NCBI GenBank assembly: GCA_033980235.1
Contig: CM067066.1
Span: 35,714,409-35,778,408, forward strand
Reading direction: 5' to 3'
From: Diadema setosum
Lineage: Eukaryota > Echinodermata > Echinoidea > Diadematoida > Diadematidae
DNA length: 64,000 bases
The translations under genes and the position numbers were made by a program. The notes below the pieces were generated by a model. The model was not told the origin of the DNA. It saw nothing but the letters and a program-made list of their open reading frames with translations, and ran no database searches. Shown here in pieces: positions 50,169 to 62,557 of this stretch (within the stretch, counting starts at the first letter, position 1; each line of letters opens with the position of its first letter).

Positions 50169-53100
50169 CTTCAAGGGAAACAAAAAAGAAACATAGTTTA
50201 CACACGATTATGGGCGCAGGTATGATATCTATTTCAAATACTTAACTGCTACTTTAAACGTTTAGGCCTACTGTTCATTGGTCCGAAGGTTTGGTAATCC
50301 TAACAAGAAATAAGCTTCGTTATTTCCAGCTATCGTTAATCCCAAAATTAAAATTGATATGCAACACAACATATACCAGGATTAATGTGGCTGTTTACGT
50401 AATTGGAACTACTTACTAATTTTTGTTGTCATAGGCCTTCCATTTTGACGATACCGATGCCACGGTGATTATCAGGGGTAGACCTGTGCCGAAATGGCGA
50501 AGGGAGACAAAGAAAAGAAGGAGAAATGATACTCTGGTCTTAAACCAAATCATAGCGCTTGATTATTGCTGAACTTTTATTGTTTATTCGCTTTCTCGAA
50601 ATTCTGACATTTCAGTTATTCCATCCCAGGCATGTTCATAACGAGAGAAGCTATATAGGGTACACGTACGACTTAGCTCTGAGAGACAAAAGTACAAAAG
50701 AACTGCATAAAAAACACCGACTGAAATTCGAAAAAAAGAATAGATGAAATTAGGCCTAAATGTGAGATACATGTATCTATCGCGAATCTTTGTTATAATC
50801 ATGTTTTGGGAGTTGGACTATTCGTGTGGGTTTTTTTTTCTGTAAATCTCGTGTAGCATGTTTATCATATTATTATATCATAATCATAATCATAATAATA
50901 ATCATCATTCTGTTTTCAAGGCCATCATCATGATCTTCTACATTGGTTATTTAGAATATCGGACAATATTATTTGCTCGTTCTGATATATATCAACTTTT
51001 AGTCTTTCTTGCAATATGTATGTTTTATATTCTGTATACTATTTATTAATGCGTGTAGATGTTCATATCCCTTTGAATGCAGACATCGAATGCAGAGCTA
51101 CCAAGTCTCACGCATTCTGCTTGAGACTCAAGCATTTAGGGGCCATCTCACGATCTCACGCATAGCACCCTATTTTCTCACGCATCGGGCGAAGTCTGCA
51201 ACTGTGGCCTATAATAATGAGCATAGCTCGAAAGATTAAAGTGATAATTGCAATTGAAGGTACATTTCCCTTTTGTCTTTCAAAATAAGTAAAAAATGGT
51301 CACTTAAGTATGCACCTGATCGCACCATTAAGAGCTAAACATTGGAACAGCTCCCTACCGTGGGAGGCCACAGGTGGAAAAAACCCCTCCCACACCCTTG
51401 CTCGCGCGCACATTTGCGCGCCGAGATACCAGGTAGATGCCGAGCGATGCCGAGTCATGAAAATCTCACTCATAAAAATTTTTTGAACTTGGCATCCCTG
51501 CGAATGAATCGAAACTCACCCCACGCGACAAGTGAGCATTTGAGGAGGAGACGCGGGACGTAATTTCTCAAAACCCTGACGAAGAGAAGGTACATGTGGA
51601 AAGCCTCCACGCCCATCCACAGGACGGAGGAGAGACAGAAGAAATGTAAGAGAGCGGCGACCACGATGCACCCCACACCCCACTCCACTCGATCTACTCC
51701 CACGGCAAAGACCACGTAGAGGCAAAGAAGAGCCAAGCTCAGGTTGGCTTGGATTTGATGCGGCTGCTTCTGTCGTACTTTCCTTTTTTTACACACATTA
51801 ATGACATGCAGTGGAAACAAATTACCAAACGCGCACAATGTGACATATTTATGACTTTTGTGTCACATCAATCATATCAAAACCCCAGTCATCTTATCGT
51901 TAATTGCACCAAACGGTTTGATAAAAAGGACTACAATAATGTACTTAGATCGCTATAATTAAAGCACGCTTCGTAGCTCCTACCAAGGAAATGAGACGAT
52001 TTCGTCTAAGAATTTGTTGGTTCATGCAAAAAACAAAACAAAACAAACACAGAATTCAAGACCTACAACTATGTATGCATGGTACTAAAAGTCGTACAAT
52101 CAATCATTCACTTTGATGAATTGATCAGACTAATAATGCTGGTTAAATGCAGAGAGCAAAAACTCATTTTTCTCTTGATTATTTCATTAGTGCAAGGAAA
52201 AGAATAACAATATAACACGTGTATGCTTGCTACGTTTACCAGCCGAACTAGCTATACCCCCTTGATACCTCTTTCCCCTACCTCCTCCCCCACCCCATCC
52301 ATTAAATATTTGATAGGGATATACTCTTCAAAATATACCTCTCTCGCCTGCAACTACCCTATAGCCACCAACTCGTCCCTCCCTCAAGTACACAACCCAC
52401 TCTACACGTAACTCGAATCGCCTTGCACACGTCTGTATTCACATCTACATACTCACGCATCTCAAGCAACGACAAGACAAATGAACAAATAAAATCTAGA
52501 AATGTCGCTACGGCGACTGGTGTGCCTCCGACATAATGCATGGTTCTCCGAATAGGTCTATAGCACTATGTCTTGACAATGTGTGATGACAGCTTCACAT
52601 AACTGGCAAAATATCAAAATGACAGGTTTGTCACAAATGCATCATCGAGTGTTCATTATCCTTGAACTAGGTTTATTTGGATGAATGGCTATACTGCCTA
52701 AGAGTGAAGGTATTTGGGCATTTGAGGATTTGTACCCAACTTTTGACCCTTTTATAAGTTTTAAGAAGAAGTGAACTTTAGCACTTTCACCTGACCTTTG
52801 ACCTTTTCACCTTGACCTTTAGCAAAGAAACTTCCAAGAGAATCTGTATTGGGTAATATATGCATACACTAAGTTTCAAGAAAAAATCCTGCAGGCATTG
52901 CATATTAGATAAGAGAGAAATAATGACATTTAATGAGTTGACCTTGACCTTTCACCCCCTGACCTTTGATCCATGACCCCTTAATTCCCTACATGATCAC
53001 TGCCAGTCAGTACATCCATATATCATACTAAGTTCCATGAAGATACCTTAAAATATTCGTGAGATATGGAAAAAAAAGTGACATTTCAACATTTTCACAT

Positions 53101-56100
53101 GACCTTTGACCTTTGACCTTTGACCTCATGATCCAAAGCTCTCTCTGGGGAATATTTATTTGGTAGTTCATGTATACACCAAGTTTCAAGAAAACACCTC
53201 CTGGCATTGGATAGATATAGGGGAAATAGTGAAATTTTGAGCATTTGACCTTGACTTTTGACCTTTGACCTTGAGCATGTGTGCCTATAAGTTGATAGGC
53301 ACAACTTCGCCCACTCATGCACATACATGCCAAGTTTCATTAGGATACCTCTTACAATTTTTTAGATACGCTGTCCACAAAATTGATTACGGACGGAAGG
53401 ACGGACAGACGGACGGACGGACGGACGGACGGACGGACGGACGGACAACCCGAAAACATAATGCATCCGGCGACACTTCGTGGCGGAGGCATAAAAACAC
53501 ATGCACCTGAGTACACTTTGCCGTATCATGGTTACCCATTTCCATAATTCGTTTAGTACACGAGAAAACCAAAACATCGTCATTATCGTTATCACTTTAC
53601 TGTCCAAAAAATCTAAACTATAAAATAACAAAACAAATGCAGCGGCCATCAGCCAGAAAAAGGTTAAAGATTATAAATACATAAGCAAAAACACGCCCGC
53701 TGGCCCGGGGCCACTAAAATTGATGTATGCCACAAACTTAGAAAAAAAAAATGTTACCATTTGGTGGCCTGATCGGGCAACGAACGGGTCACCAGAGAAA
53801 ACTGTTAGTGACGTTGAGCTCTGAATATTGATAAAATGTATAGTTTACTATTGGTGATTATGATCTTACCTGAAGCCAAGTAATATGCAGAGGGTCATCA
53901 CGAGACAGGCGATTGAGATATACACGCCAATCTGACCGATGATATGTGCAGGTTTTGACGTCACGTCCCCGTGTTTGTCCTGCATCATAAAGTTTCACTT
54001 TATCTATCAGTGCATATTATTTACACCCCAACATCCTCCGTTTCTCTGTCTCTGTCTCCATCACCCCCACCCCCCTCTGTCTGATTATATTACATGGATA
54101 GATTATAGATAAATAAATGATAGATCGATAAATAGGCGATAGCTCGAATAATATATAGTTTTATGGACAGACAGATCATAAATTATTATCATAAATAATT
54201 TGTTCCAAAAAAAAATGAATGAGGAAGGAAGAGTCTTATAATGTGAAGCAATCGGAGAGAAGAAACGTTTATCAGTAAAACGGAAACAACAAGAAGTAAC
54301 GACAAGAGCAAATGTTTTTGAAACATGTTCACCTGCGTAGTCAATTGACGATTCTTTACTTTTTTTCCCCTTGATATTTATTGATTTCTTTCAAATCATT
54401 CATAAATCAACTCATTCTGGGTGTAACATGAACAAAAACAGTTAAAATGCAATTCAAAACACAAACAAATCCATCTGTCGATTTATACTGCAAATAATCT
54501 CTTTTCAACATAGATAACTCAATTATAAGTCAACCCTTCTAACGATTTCTTCACGAGAAAGTTTTGACATGTACCAAAACTATATCCCTTGAATATATTG
54601 ATTTACGTGATTCCTTCTCACTTACAAGGGCATAATAGAAAAACCAAATACATTATACAAATCTAGAATGAAATCATTTATAAGAAAAAAAAAACACCGA
54701 CTAATTCTTTACACTATCTTTACACTATCAGAAATCCATAAAAAAAAAAAACCACACACACACACGCAATGATTTAGAGTTACTCACCAGTAGGACAGCA
54801 AAACTTGTGAGGTGAGAACAGGTGCACACCACTTGTCTATTCCTGGACAGGTATTGGGTCTCGCACCCCTCTCTGGACCACATCCCTCCCAGCGCCTCGA
54901 CATCCCAGAAGGCGCAGTAGGGCTTGGCATTGGACAATTTCTGTTGGCGGGAAAGTAAAACATGGAAATAGATCATTTCGGATTTGGGTCCGCGTATGTA
55001 CAGGAGACACCTGAAATGCATATACGGATATGAAGTGACATCAATCGACCGAGAGTCAAGACTGAGGATTAATCATTTACAAGTTTAGAGAGAGGTGTGA
55101 ATCTGATGACTTTATCTGATTCACGACAAAGTGTCCTAGACCATGGTTTGTTGGAGAATGAATGACATTGTGGTTTATGATGTTTTGAACGTGAAAACCC
55201 AGCCGACTACAATGTAGGGTGCTCAGCAATTTAACGGGATCTCAACAGAAATACAATACCATAACCCCTAAAAACATCAGGTCGAACAAGTTTACGCGTC
55301 GCACTGAACCAATATTTCTACTGATTCTTAGCTTGTATAGGTTCGACGCAAATTTAAATTATATAACTGGTAATACTATTATCTTCATTATCCAGTCTAC
55401 TATTACTTCCCTCCAGATAAATAGTTAGCTAAAGATGGGTTACACAGGCTTGTTAAGTGCCGGTTGTTACTTGATGGACACATGGAAAGAGCAAACTGTA
55501 CGTAAGCAATTGACTCCAGCTGGTGTTCTTTCTCTCCCAAATCTAAACAATCCGAAAATCAACCACCACTGAAAATTTGTGGCTAACGCGCAAAAATATT
55601 TATCTATGTACATCACAAAATAAGACAAACTTCTTACCTCTCTGAGTGTACGGAAACGCAAAACAATCGGCTCGGAGAGATTAAAGATTGTCGCGCCCTC
55701 TATCGTGACCGAGAGAATAGGAGAAACCACTTCCCTCTCCGGCTCTTGCTGCTGAGATGAAGAAGAATTTTGAGGAGTTTCTCGGAATAAACTCGAAGAA
55801 TGTAGTACGAAGATGCTCACGGACAGAGTGGTGTCATTATCTGTGAAAGAAGGCGTAGAACACGGAGTACATGATGGTATTATTTTGTGAGAAGTGCAGG
55901 AACGACCTCGCACTGCTAGGTCACTTTTGACGGACAAAGGAAAATCGAGCATCTTCATGAAAGCATGTTCGAAACTTTTTGGATACATGTCTAACAAGAA
56001 ATGATTTAACAGTAATTGTAGATCATGTAAGCGCATTCTATCCATCTCATTTTTTCATAACTTAACCATAACCATGTATACAATAAGAATATTACACATA

Positions 56101-59100
56101 TGAAAAATAAGTTTTTTATCCAGCATAACTCCAATCGAACGGCATTTTGTTGCTGTTGCTGTTGTTGTTTGTTTGTTTCTTAATTTGAATTCTACGAGTA
56201 TTTGGGTTTGGGAATGGAAATATATTACGGTCTGTTTATTCAACAAAAATAGGACGAAACAATGACAAACTTAATCGCTGCACTTTAGAAGTGCAAAATT
56301 GTTAATGACTCAAGGAACTTGCCAGGAAGGAAGTCCAAGATGGCATCAGGAAGGACCACGGAAGCTATGTCTTCTGGGTCATGCTCTTCGGCCTCATTAG
56401 CCTTAAACATGATGGCATTATTCTCCGACGAGCTATCGCGTTGAATTTCAGCCGTCAGTGGGAAGTTGATTCTAACCACTTTCACGGCAGCCACATCGAT
56501 GTTGTATCCGCTGTACGTGACGTTTTTTTCGGTCGTCCCTCGCTGGATGGCGGAAATTAGGGCATTTGTTGTGGACAGTACGCCACTCCTGACGGTGCTT
56601 GACTCGGGGTCGACCCTCTCCTTGCTCGTTGCAACATCAAGTATGTTGTCCACCACCTCAAGGACATTTTGCGACACCTTTATGGGTATGAGAAAACGAG
56701 TGAGCAACTATCTTTCCTGACAAATCGTTGTTTTGCCTGTTAGGCCTATCTAATTATTTTTACACGTTGATACCAGGCTAGAAAGGTACATTTACCAGGT
56801 GATCACAACCCCGCCCTCCCCCCTTCACTCACCCCTACACCCGCTTATCTGCCACTGCATACGTATATTTTTTCAACTAACTTTTACGACATGTTCAAAT
56901 TGTAGATCCGCATAACCTATAATATGATTTGATTCAATGTCAATAATGTTTTCATTTCTTGAAATAGACTTGAAAAGGACGCATCTACATTATTATTATC
57001 ATTTTTTTTTTTTTTTTGGGGGGGGGGGGGGTCTGGATTCGTTGATTCACATTGATTGCTAATGCGTTTTACCTCAGATTTCTCCGCCGCAAGATAAGTG
57101 ACGTTGAACAAGACGGATGTTACATCGGATAATTCTTCAACGTTCAAATCCGTCAAGTTGGTTGTCAGTTGCACCAGCCCCTCCGACACGTCTTCGGCAT
57201 TTTCACGAGTGATATTCTCCTGAGAAAGATAATCGGCAAATGAGATAAAGATTGAGAGCGTAGAGCGGCATTTCTGAAGTACTTGTTCAGTGGATAAAGC
57301 ACTGAAGTGTCAATTACTCAATGATAATGATGATGATGATAATAATAATGATAACAATAATGAATGAAAATAATGACAATAATAATAATAACGATAATAA
57401 TGAAAAATAATCATAATAGGAACATCACTGATAATTATATTGATTATTATATCTTTTCTTAACTATCATTGTTTCCATGTTACTATTATCAATAGTTTTA
57501 GTCGTATATAGTAGTATCATTATTGATTTTATTACAATCATCCTCATCGTTATAAAGCTGTCAATATCAATGTTATTGTTATTGTTCAATTGTTTGTAAT
57601 ATTTGTCTGGCATTTTCAACAGACACAAAACAGCTCTGTCAGTTTGACCTATTGACCCTAATCTATACTTCCGCCACAGTGCGTGCACACAGGTGTAGGT
57701 GCCTTTGCATGTAAGTCGTAGAGATCACTAAGAAAATACATCTCCACGATGTAAGTGTAGCAAGAGGCCATGGAGTCTGTATTAACAATTGTACAGGTCC
57801 ACTGCCCCCCCCCCCCCCCCCCTTTCGTAAAAAGTATAATAGAAAAGAACTAATCATAAAAGAAGCTTTGTAAAACAATCAGTTATCATTCATTATCCTA
57901 AAATTTATCTTGCCAGGTTACATTCTTTCTTTTGTTGGGATCATTAGTTAAATGTTAATGCGTATCCGGGCAATTACCCCCAGAGGGCAATTACCCCCCC
58001 CCCCCCCCCGCCTAAATACTGGTTAGTGGTATAAAGGTTAGAGTAAACATTACGGTTAGGGTTAGATGTTTGTGTTAGGGCTATGATTAGGTTTAGGATT
58101 AGGATTAGGGCCAGGGGAAGGGTCCGGGGTAATTGCCCAGGGGGTAACTGCACTAGACCCATGTTAATGATATACTCCATGTTAATGATATACTTTGGAC
58201 AAGTTGGAGAAGACTGTCATGCACAGGTCCCACACCTGTGAACAATTCTACGCAGACACTCGATCGGGGGCCCGTTTCATAGAACTTTTTATCAGTGACA
58301 ACTGCCACATTTCTATGACAAATTTTCTCTCAGCCAATCAGATGTAAGGATTTCAGTAGCTTGTCACATCTATGACAACTTGTCACTGATGACAAGTTCT
58401 ATGAAACGGGCCCCGGGTTTAAGTTGTTAAAAAGAATCAGAAAACTATATAAAACACAAGAAGGATGCAGTGTCTTTCATGTTTACCCAAATAAACTAAC
58501 ATAATTCACTCTACTCCTACAAATTACAGAGGGAAGGGGGTAGGTTTCTGCTCAAACTCCGTTCAGAGCTCCTGAGAGAGAGACTACAGTTTTTGACACC
58601 AAAACTGCACGAGTTTTCTGAATTTTTATATAAACTCCACTCCAGGAGAATTTTTATATGTATTTCGAAACGAACATAACTTTAAAAGAAAGAGTGTCCA
58701 GCTTTTTTATGATTCATCAGCCACACCTAATAATCTTTTAACAGTCTGTTATGGCTTATTCTTTTCTAAATTTCTTCTCCAGTATTCTTTTAATATATTT
58801 GGTACGAGAAATCGATGGGGCTAATGCAGCAGGTCCGCTTTTAATGTAACGGTGTGAGACGTACGTGAGTTGAGGTGGCTGAGGTACCGGTGAGTCCATT
58901 ATGTTGCTATCATAAAAAAAGGGTGATTGTTTTCAAAAAAAAAAAGGGGGAAAGAAAAAAAAAAGATCGACACTCATGTATAGTCCTTACTTTAGCCAAA
59001 CGATGTAAAGCATCTTGTGTGTTGGGTAGCTGTTCACAGGAAGCGTACACTGGCTGTAGCCATAACGCCTCGCCATTAACGGTCCGGGTACACAGTCTGG

Positions 59101-62100
59101 ATATCAAGTGTTCTTCCGCTATTTGATCAAGGAAGTGATAGAGACACATAAAAGAAAGTTATTCATAAGATGATTATGTCCTTTTTTTTTTGCTGGTACT
59201 TTACCGTGTCATTGATGCCGCTTTAGAATACATAGACACACACTTATAATACACAAATTACGGTGTGTAGGTGTTTAATTGAATAAGATGTATGCAAAGT
59301 TAATCATATATTTTCGAGAAAAAAAAACAATAAGAAGAAAAAATGCAATTAAAATGTGAGCCTCGTGTATACAACCTGTAGCCTTTGGGAATTTGCAACT
59401 GGGTAATACTGATTCAACACAATAATTTTCTTACAAGATGCATTTTCAGGTTAGCACTTGTTTGTAATGTACTGTTTTGGTTGTAAGGGAGTAACTTAAT
59501 TGCAATGCATATTCGAGTAAACTGTTGCCTGTTTATTCTACTTGTGAAAATGTGAAACGTTTGTTGCAAGGAATAAGTTCAACCGGTTGACTTACTTAAG
59601 TTTGAAAACTGCCAAAAATTTGAAAATAATCATGATAATTGGTGGTGATATTGCAAAACACTGGCTTTCAACATGTATTTGGGTTTGTTGACATTTTATA
59701 CTTGACATGTATTTATTGCAATGACAATGATGATAATACAAATAAAATTGGAAATAATGAAACTGGTTAATTAAGCTAATACCAATAAGAATAATGTCAA
59801 AGAAAAATACGCGTGTAGTCATTTATAACATTTTAGACGATTTGGAGGAATAAGACAGTTTTTTTTTTATCTTTTAAGTTGTATGTCTTTTTTTAAGCAA
59901 TCTCCAAACATTTCAAGTTCAAGTTCGAATTTATTTTCCCTCTATTTCTAATATGATCAATATCACATCTATGTAAAATATAAATAAAAGAAAAGAAGTA
60001 GATGCCAAAAGAAATAATCTTAAAGCATGGTACATGTACAATACTTCTGATGAGAATAAAAGAAGTGAAACATTTGAGTAATGAATAATTGGGGGGGGGG
60101 GGAGGAATGAGGGATCTCTTTAAGGGGGAAATTGTAGATTGTGGGTCCCATCAGTTGCAATATACATAAAAAAGATAAAGGTTTGGTCACCAAGTACAAT
60201 ACATATTTGCTTCATCAGTTGACGAAATTAAATATATATTCATAAATACAGAGACTCCAACTCTCCCGTTTTCGACGGGAGATCTCCCGCCGAAAGCCCA
60301 TTTTTGCAAAATCTCCCGTTCTCCCGCTTGAGAGTTGCTTTCTCCTGCCCTGGGTCTGTGTCTCCCGGTGGAAAGGATTTCTTACTTATTGCTATCGTAT
60401 GTTGAAAAAATAAGCCTTAGATAGCACCAGAAAACATCTAGAACCCTAGGAACTTCGCGCTTCGCACACATCAACTTGGAGTCTCCCGTTTGCTAGGGGT
60501 TTCGGGCGGGAGAATCTCCAGATCAGAAGGTGATTTGGGTTGGAGTCTCTGTAAATATATCATTTATAGGAGGTTGATAAAACTAATTGAATAGTTCCAT
60601 CCAACTGAAACGAGTCCGAGTTATAAACGAGGCAATAGAAAGAAGATTGGGACGGGTGTTGAGAAAAGAGGAAAGGAAGAATGTGAGAAAAATGGAAAAT
60701 GAAATAAAATGAGATGAACTGAAATGTGCTTAAACTATATAATTGAATATAAACAATATCCACTTTAATTTTGTCCTTAAGTACAGCAATTCATTTAGCT
60801 TTTTTGTTATCATTACTCAGTGCGTTCCAAAATCTCGGGCCGTCACAATGTAAGCGTGTTTTGTGCTATTAAACAATGACGGTAAATAATCTTATCCAGA
60901 TCGCCTGGTAGGATATTCATGACTACACAGATTTTTATGAAACATATTAGTACATAAGGCAGATGAAGTGTTGCTTTTTGAATCAAACATAAACTGACCT
61001 AAAATTATAATATACCGTATGTCCCCCCCCCCCAAAAAAAAAAAATGAAATTACAACGGTAACCCCCGCAACAATAACTTTATAAATAGTGAATCAATCC
61101 AAATACAATTTTAAGGTATGAAACTACAACTTATTACCGACATCTTGCCCCCCCCCCAAAAAAAAAAAAAAAAATCCCGTCCGATTCGCTTCAGTGGTCA
61201 AAGAGAAATGAGGGTTTTTGTAGAGCATGTCAGGAATCCCTTCCTTCCAAGTTTTGCCCATTGTGTTCAGACATTGATATCCAGTTCCAAGAGCATCCAA
61301 GTGCGTAACGCGGAAGAAACAGACCCATGACCGATGACATGCTTTATAACGATCCACATTTCTCTGTGACAAATATTGAATTTGGTTAAAGAAATAATTA
61401 AATGTCTTCTTAAGAGGAAGAATTAGTGTTTTATTTTATTTCATTTTTGGGTTTTTTTTTTTGTGTGAATTGAATGGGGCTTTCTGCAATATATAGGTAA
61501 GGTGTTATATTTTTTTCTTTCTTTTTTGTGGGGGGGGGGACATTAGCTTTTTGTTCTCTCTCTCCCTCTAGATTTCTCTGTTTAGACAAAAATGCTGCTA
61601 CCATATTGGTAACTTTAATCGAAGCCAGCTTTCATATTTTTCAGAGCGGTCGCTTACCCAATCATCTGTGTCACCCAATGCCATGATTAAAACTTGTGTC
61701 ATTATATAGGGAGTAGGGTTACCATGCATGGGTGTGAAGCTGATTTATGATTTACGAGCACTTACAGTGTGTGCAGGGTATACTAATTTTGACATGCAAT
61801 TCAATCTCCTTTACACAAGGATACAGGGTTTAGAAACATAGAATAGAGATGTAAACGTTTTCTTCTTCTTCTTCTTACAGAGATGGCTTGGAGTTTCTTT
61901 GAAGCAGTGCACTGGGGTACCGGCGCTTTGTTGGTGTTTATATTTTTTCTCTTTTTTGCATTCATCGAAGAATTACGATTGCATCGATAATCAATATAAT
62001 TATACATGATATATATAACATGCCTATCTATTACATATATGTTTATATACACGTATATATATACACATATATATATATATATATACACTCAGCACAAAGA

Positions 62101-62303
62101 AAAAGTAAACACTTGCTCATTTTCAGATTTTTCATACATGACTGAACACAGTTGTCTCTCTGTTAAGGTGCAAAAACGGACAATCTGCTATCACACTGTG
62201 TAAATGCTCTTTCACAAAACAATGAAAACAAATCATCAAGGAACAGAATGGCTTTATCTTTTAAAAGACGGACAGAAGTAATTCAGCTTTAGCATTTACG
62301 CAC

Positions 62304-62341
<38 letters not shown>

Positions 62342-62509
62342 CTCTCTCTCTCTCTTTCCAACAAAAGAAAAAAAAGAGAGAAGATTATGTTAATGCGCTG
62401 CGCTTATTGTCAGTTATGGTAGCCCAGCAAGATATGTTTTAAAATGAATATATATGAATGAATGTGAATATATATATATATATATATGTGAATGAATATA
62501 TAATGAAAA

Positions 62510-62557
<48 letters not shown>

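Larger units (their letters stand above)
50484..53869. other. GPCR introns around TM2-TM3 exon
   Basis: 50484-51519 holds a TCTCACGCA-rich repeat near 51090-51200. 51783-53869 holds the second copy of the GACCTTTGACC element (52495-53497) and otherwise nothing recognisable. Confidence 0.5.
53980..57072. other. GPCR introns between TM1 and GAIN exons
   Basis: Intervals 53980-54787, 54941-55637, 55841-56322 and 56678-57072. They show only AT-rich DNA, a GTT-repeat near 56151 and a T/G run near 57005. No additional exon is required by phase or domain continuity. Confidence 0.5.
57220..58990. other. GPCR intron between GAIN-A and HRM exons
   Basis: Holds an AAT/GAT tract (57325-57420), C runs (57806-57822 and 57994-58009), a GGGCAATTACCCCC element (57967-58155) and a GGGGCCCGTTTCATAG MITE (58267-58414). 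Confidence 0.6.

Noticed and set aside
51090..51200. hAT-type element from TCTCACGCA words near 51090
   Set aside because: One end looks like a CAGAGCTACCAAGTCTCACG terminus but no matching inverted end was found.
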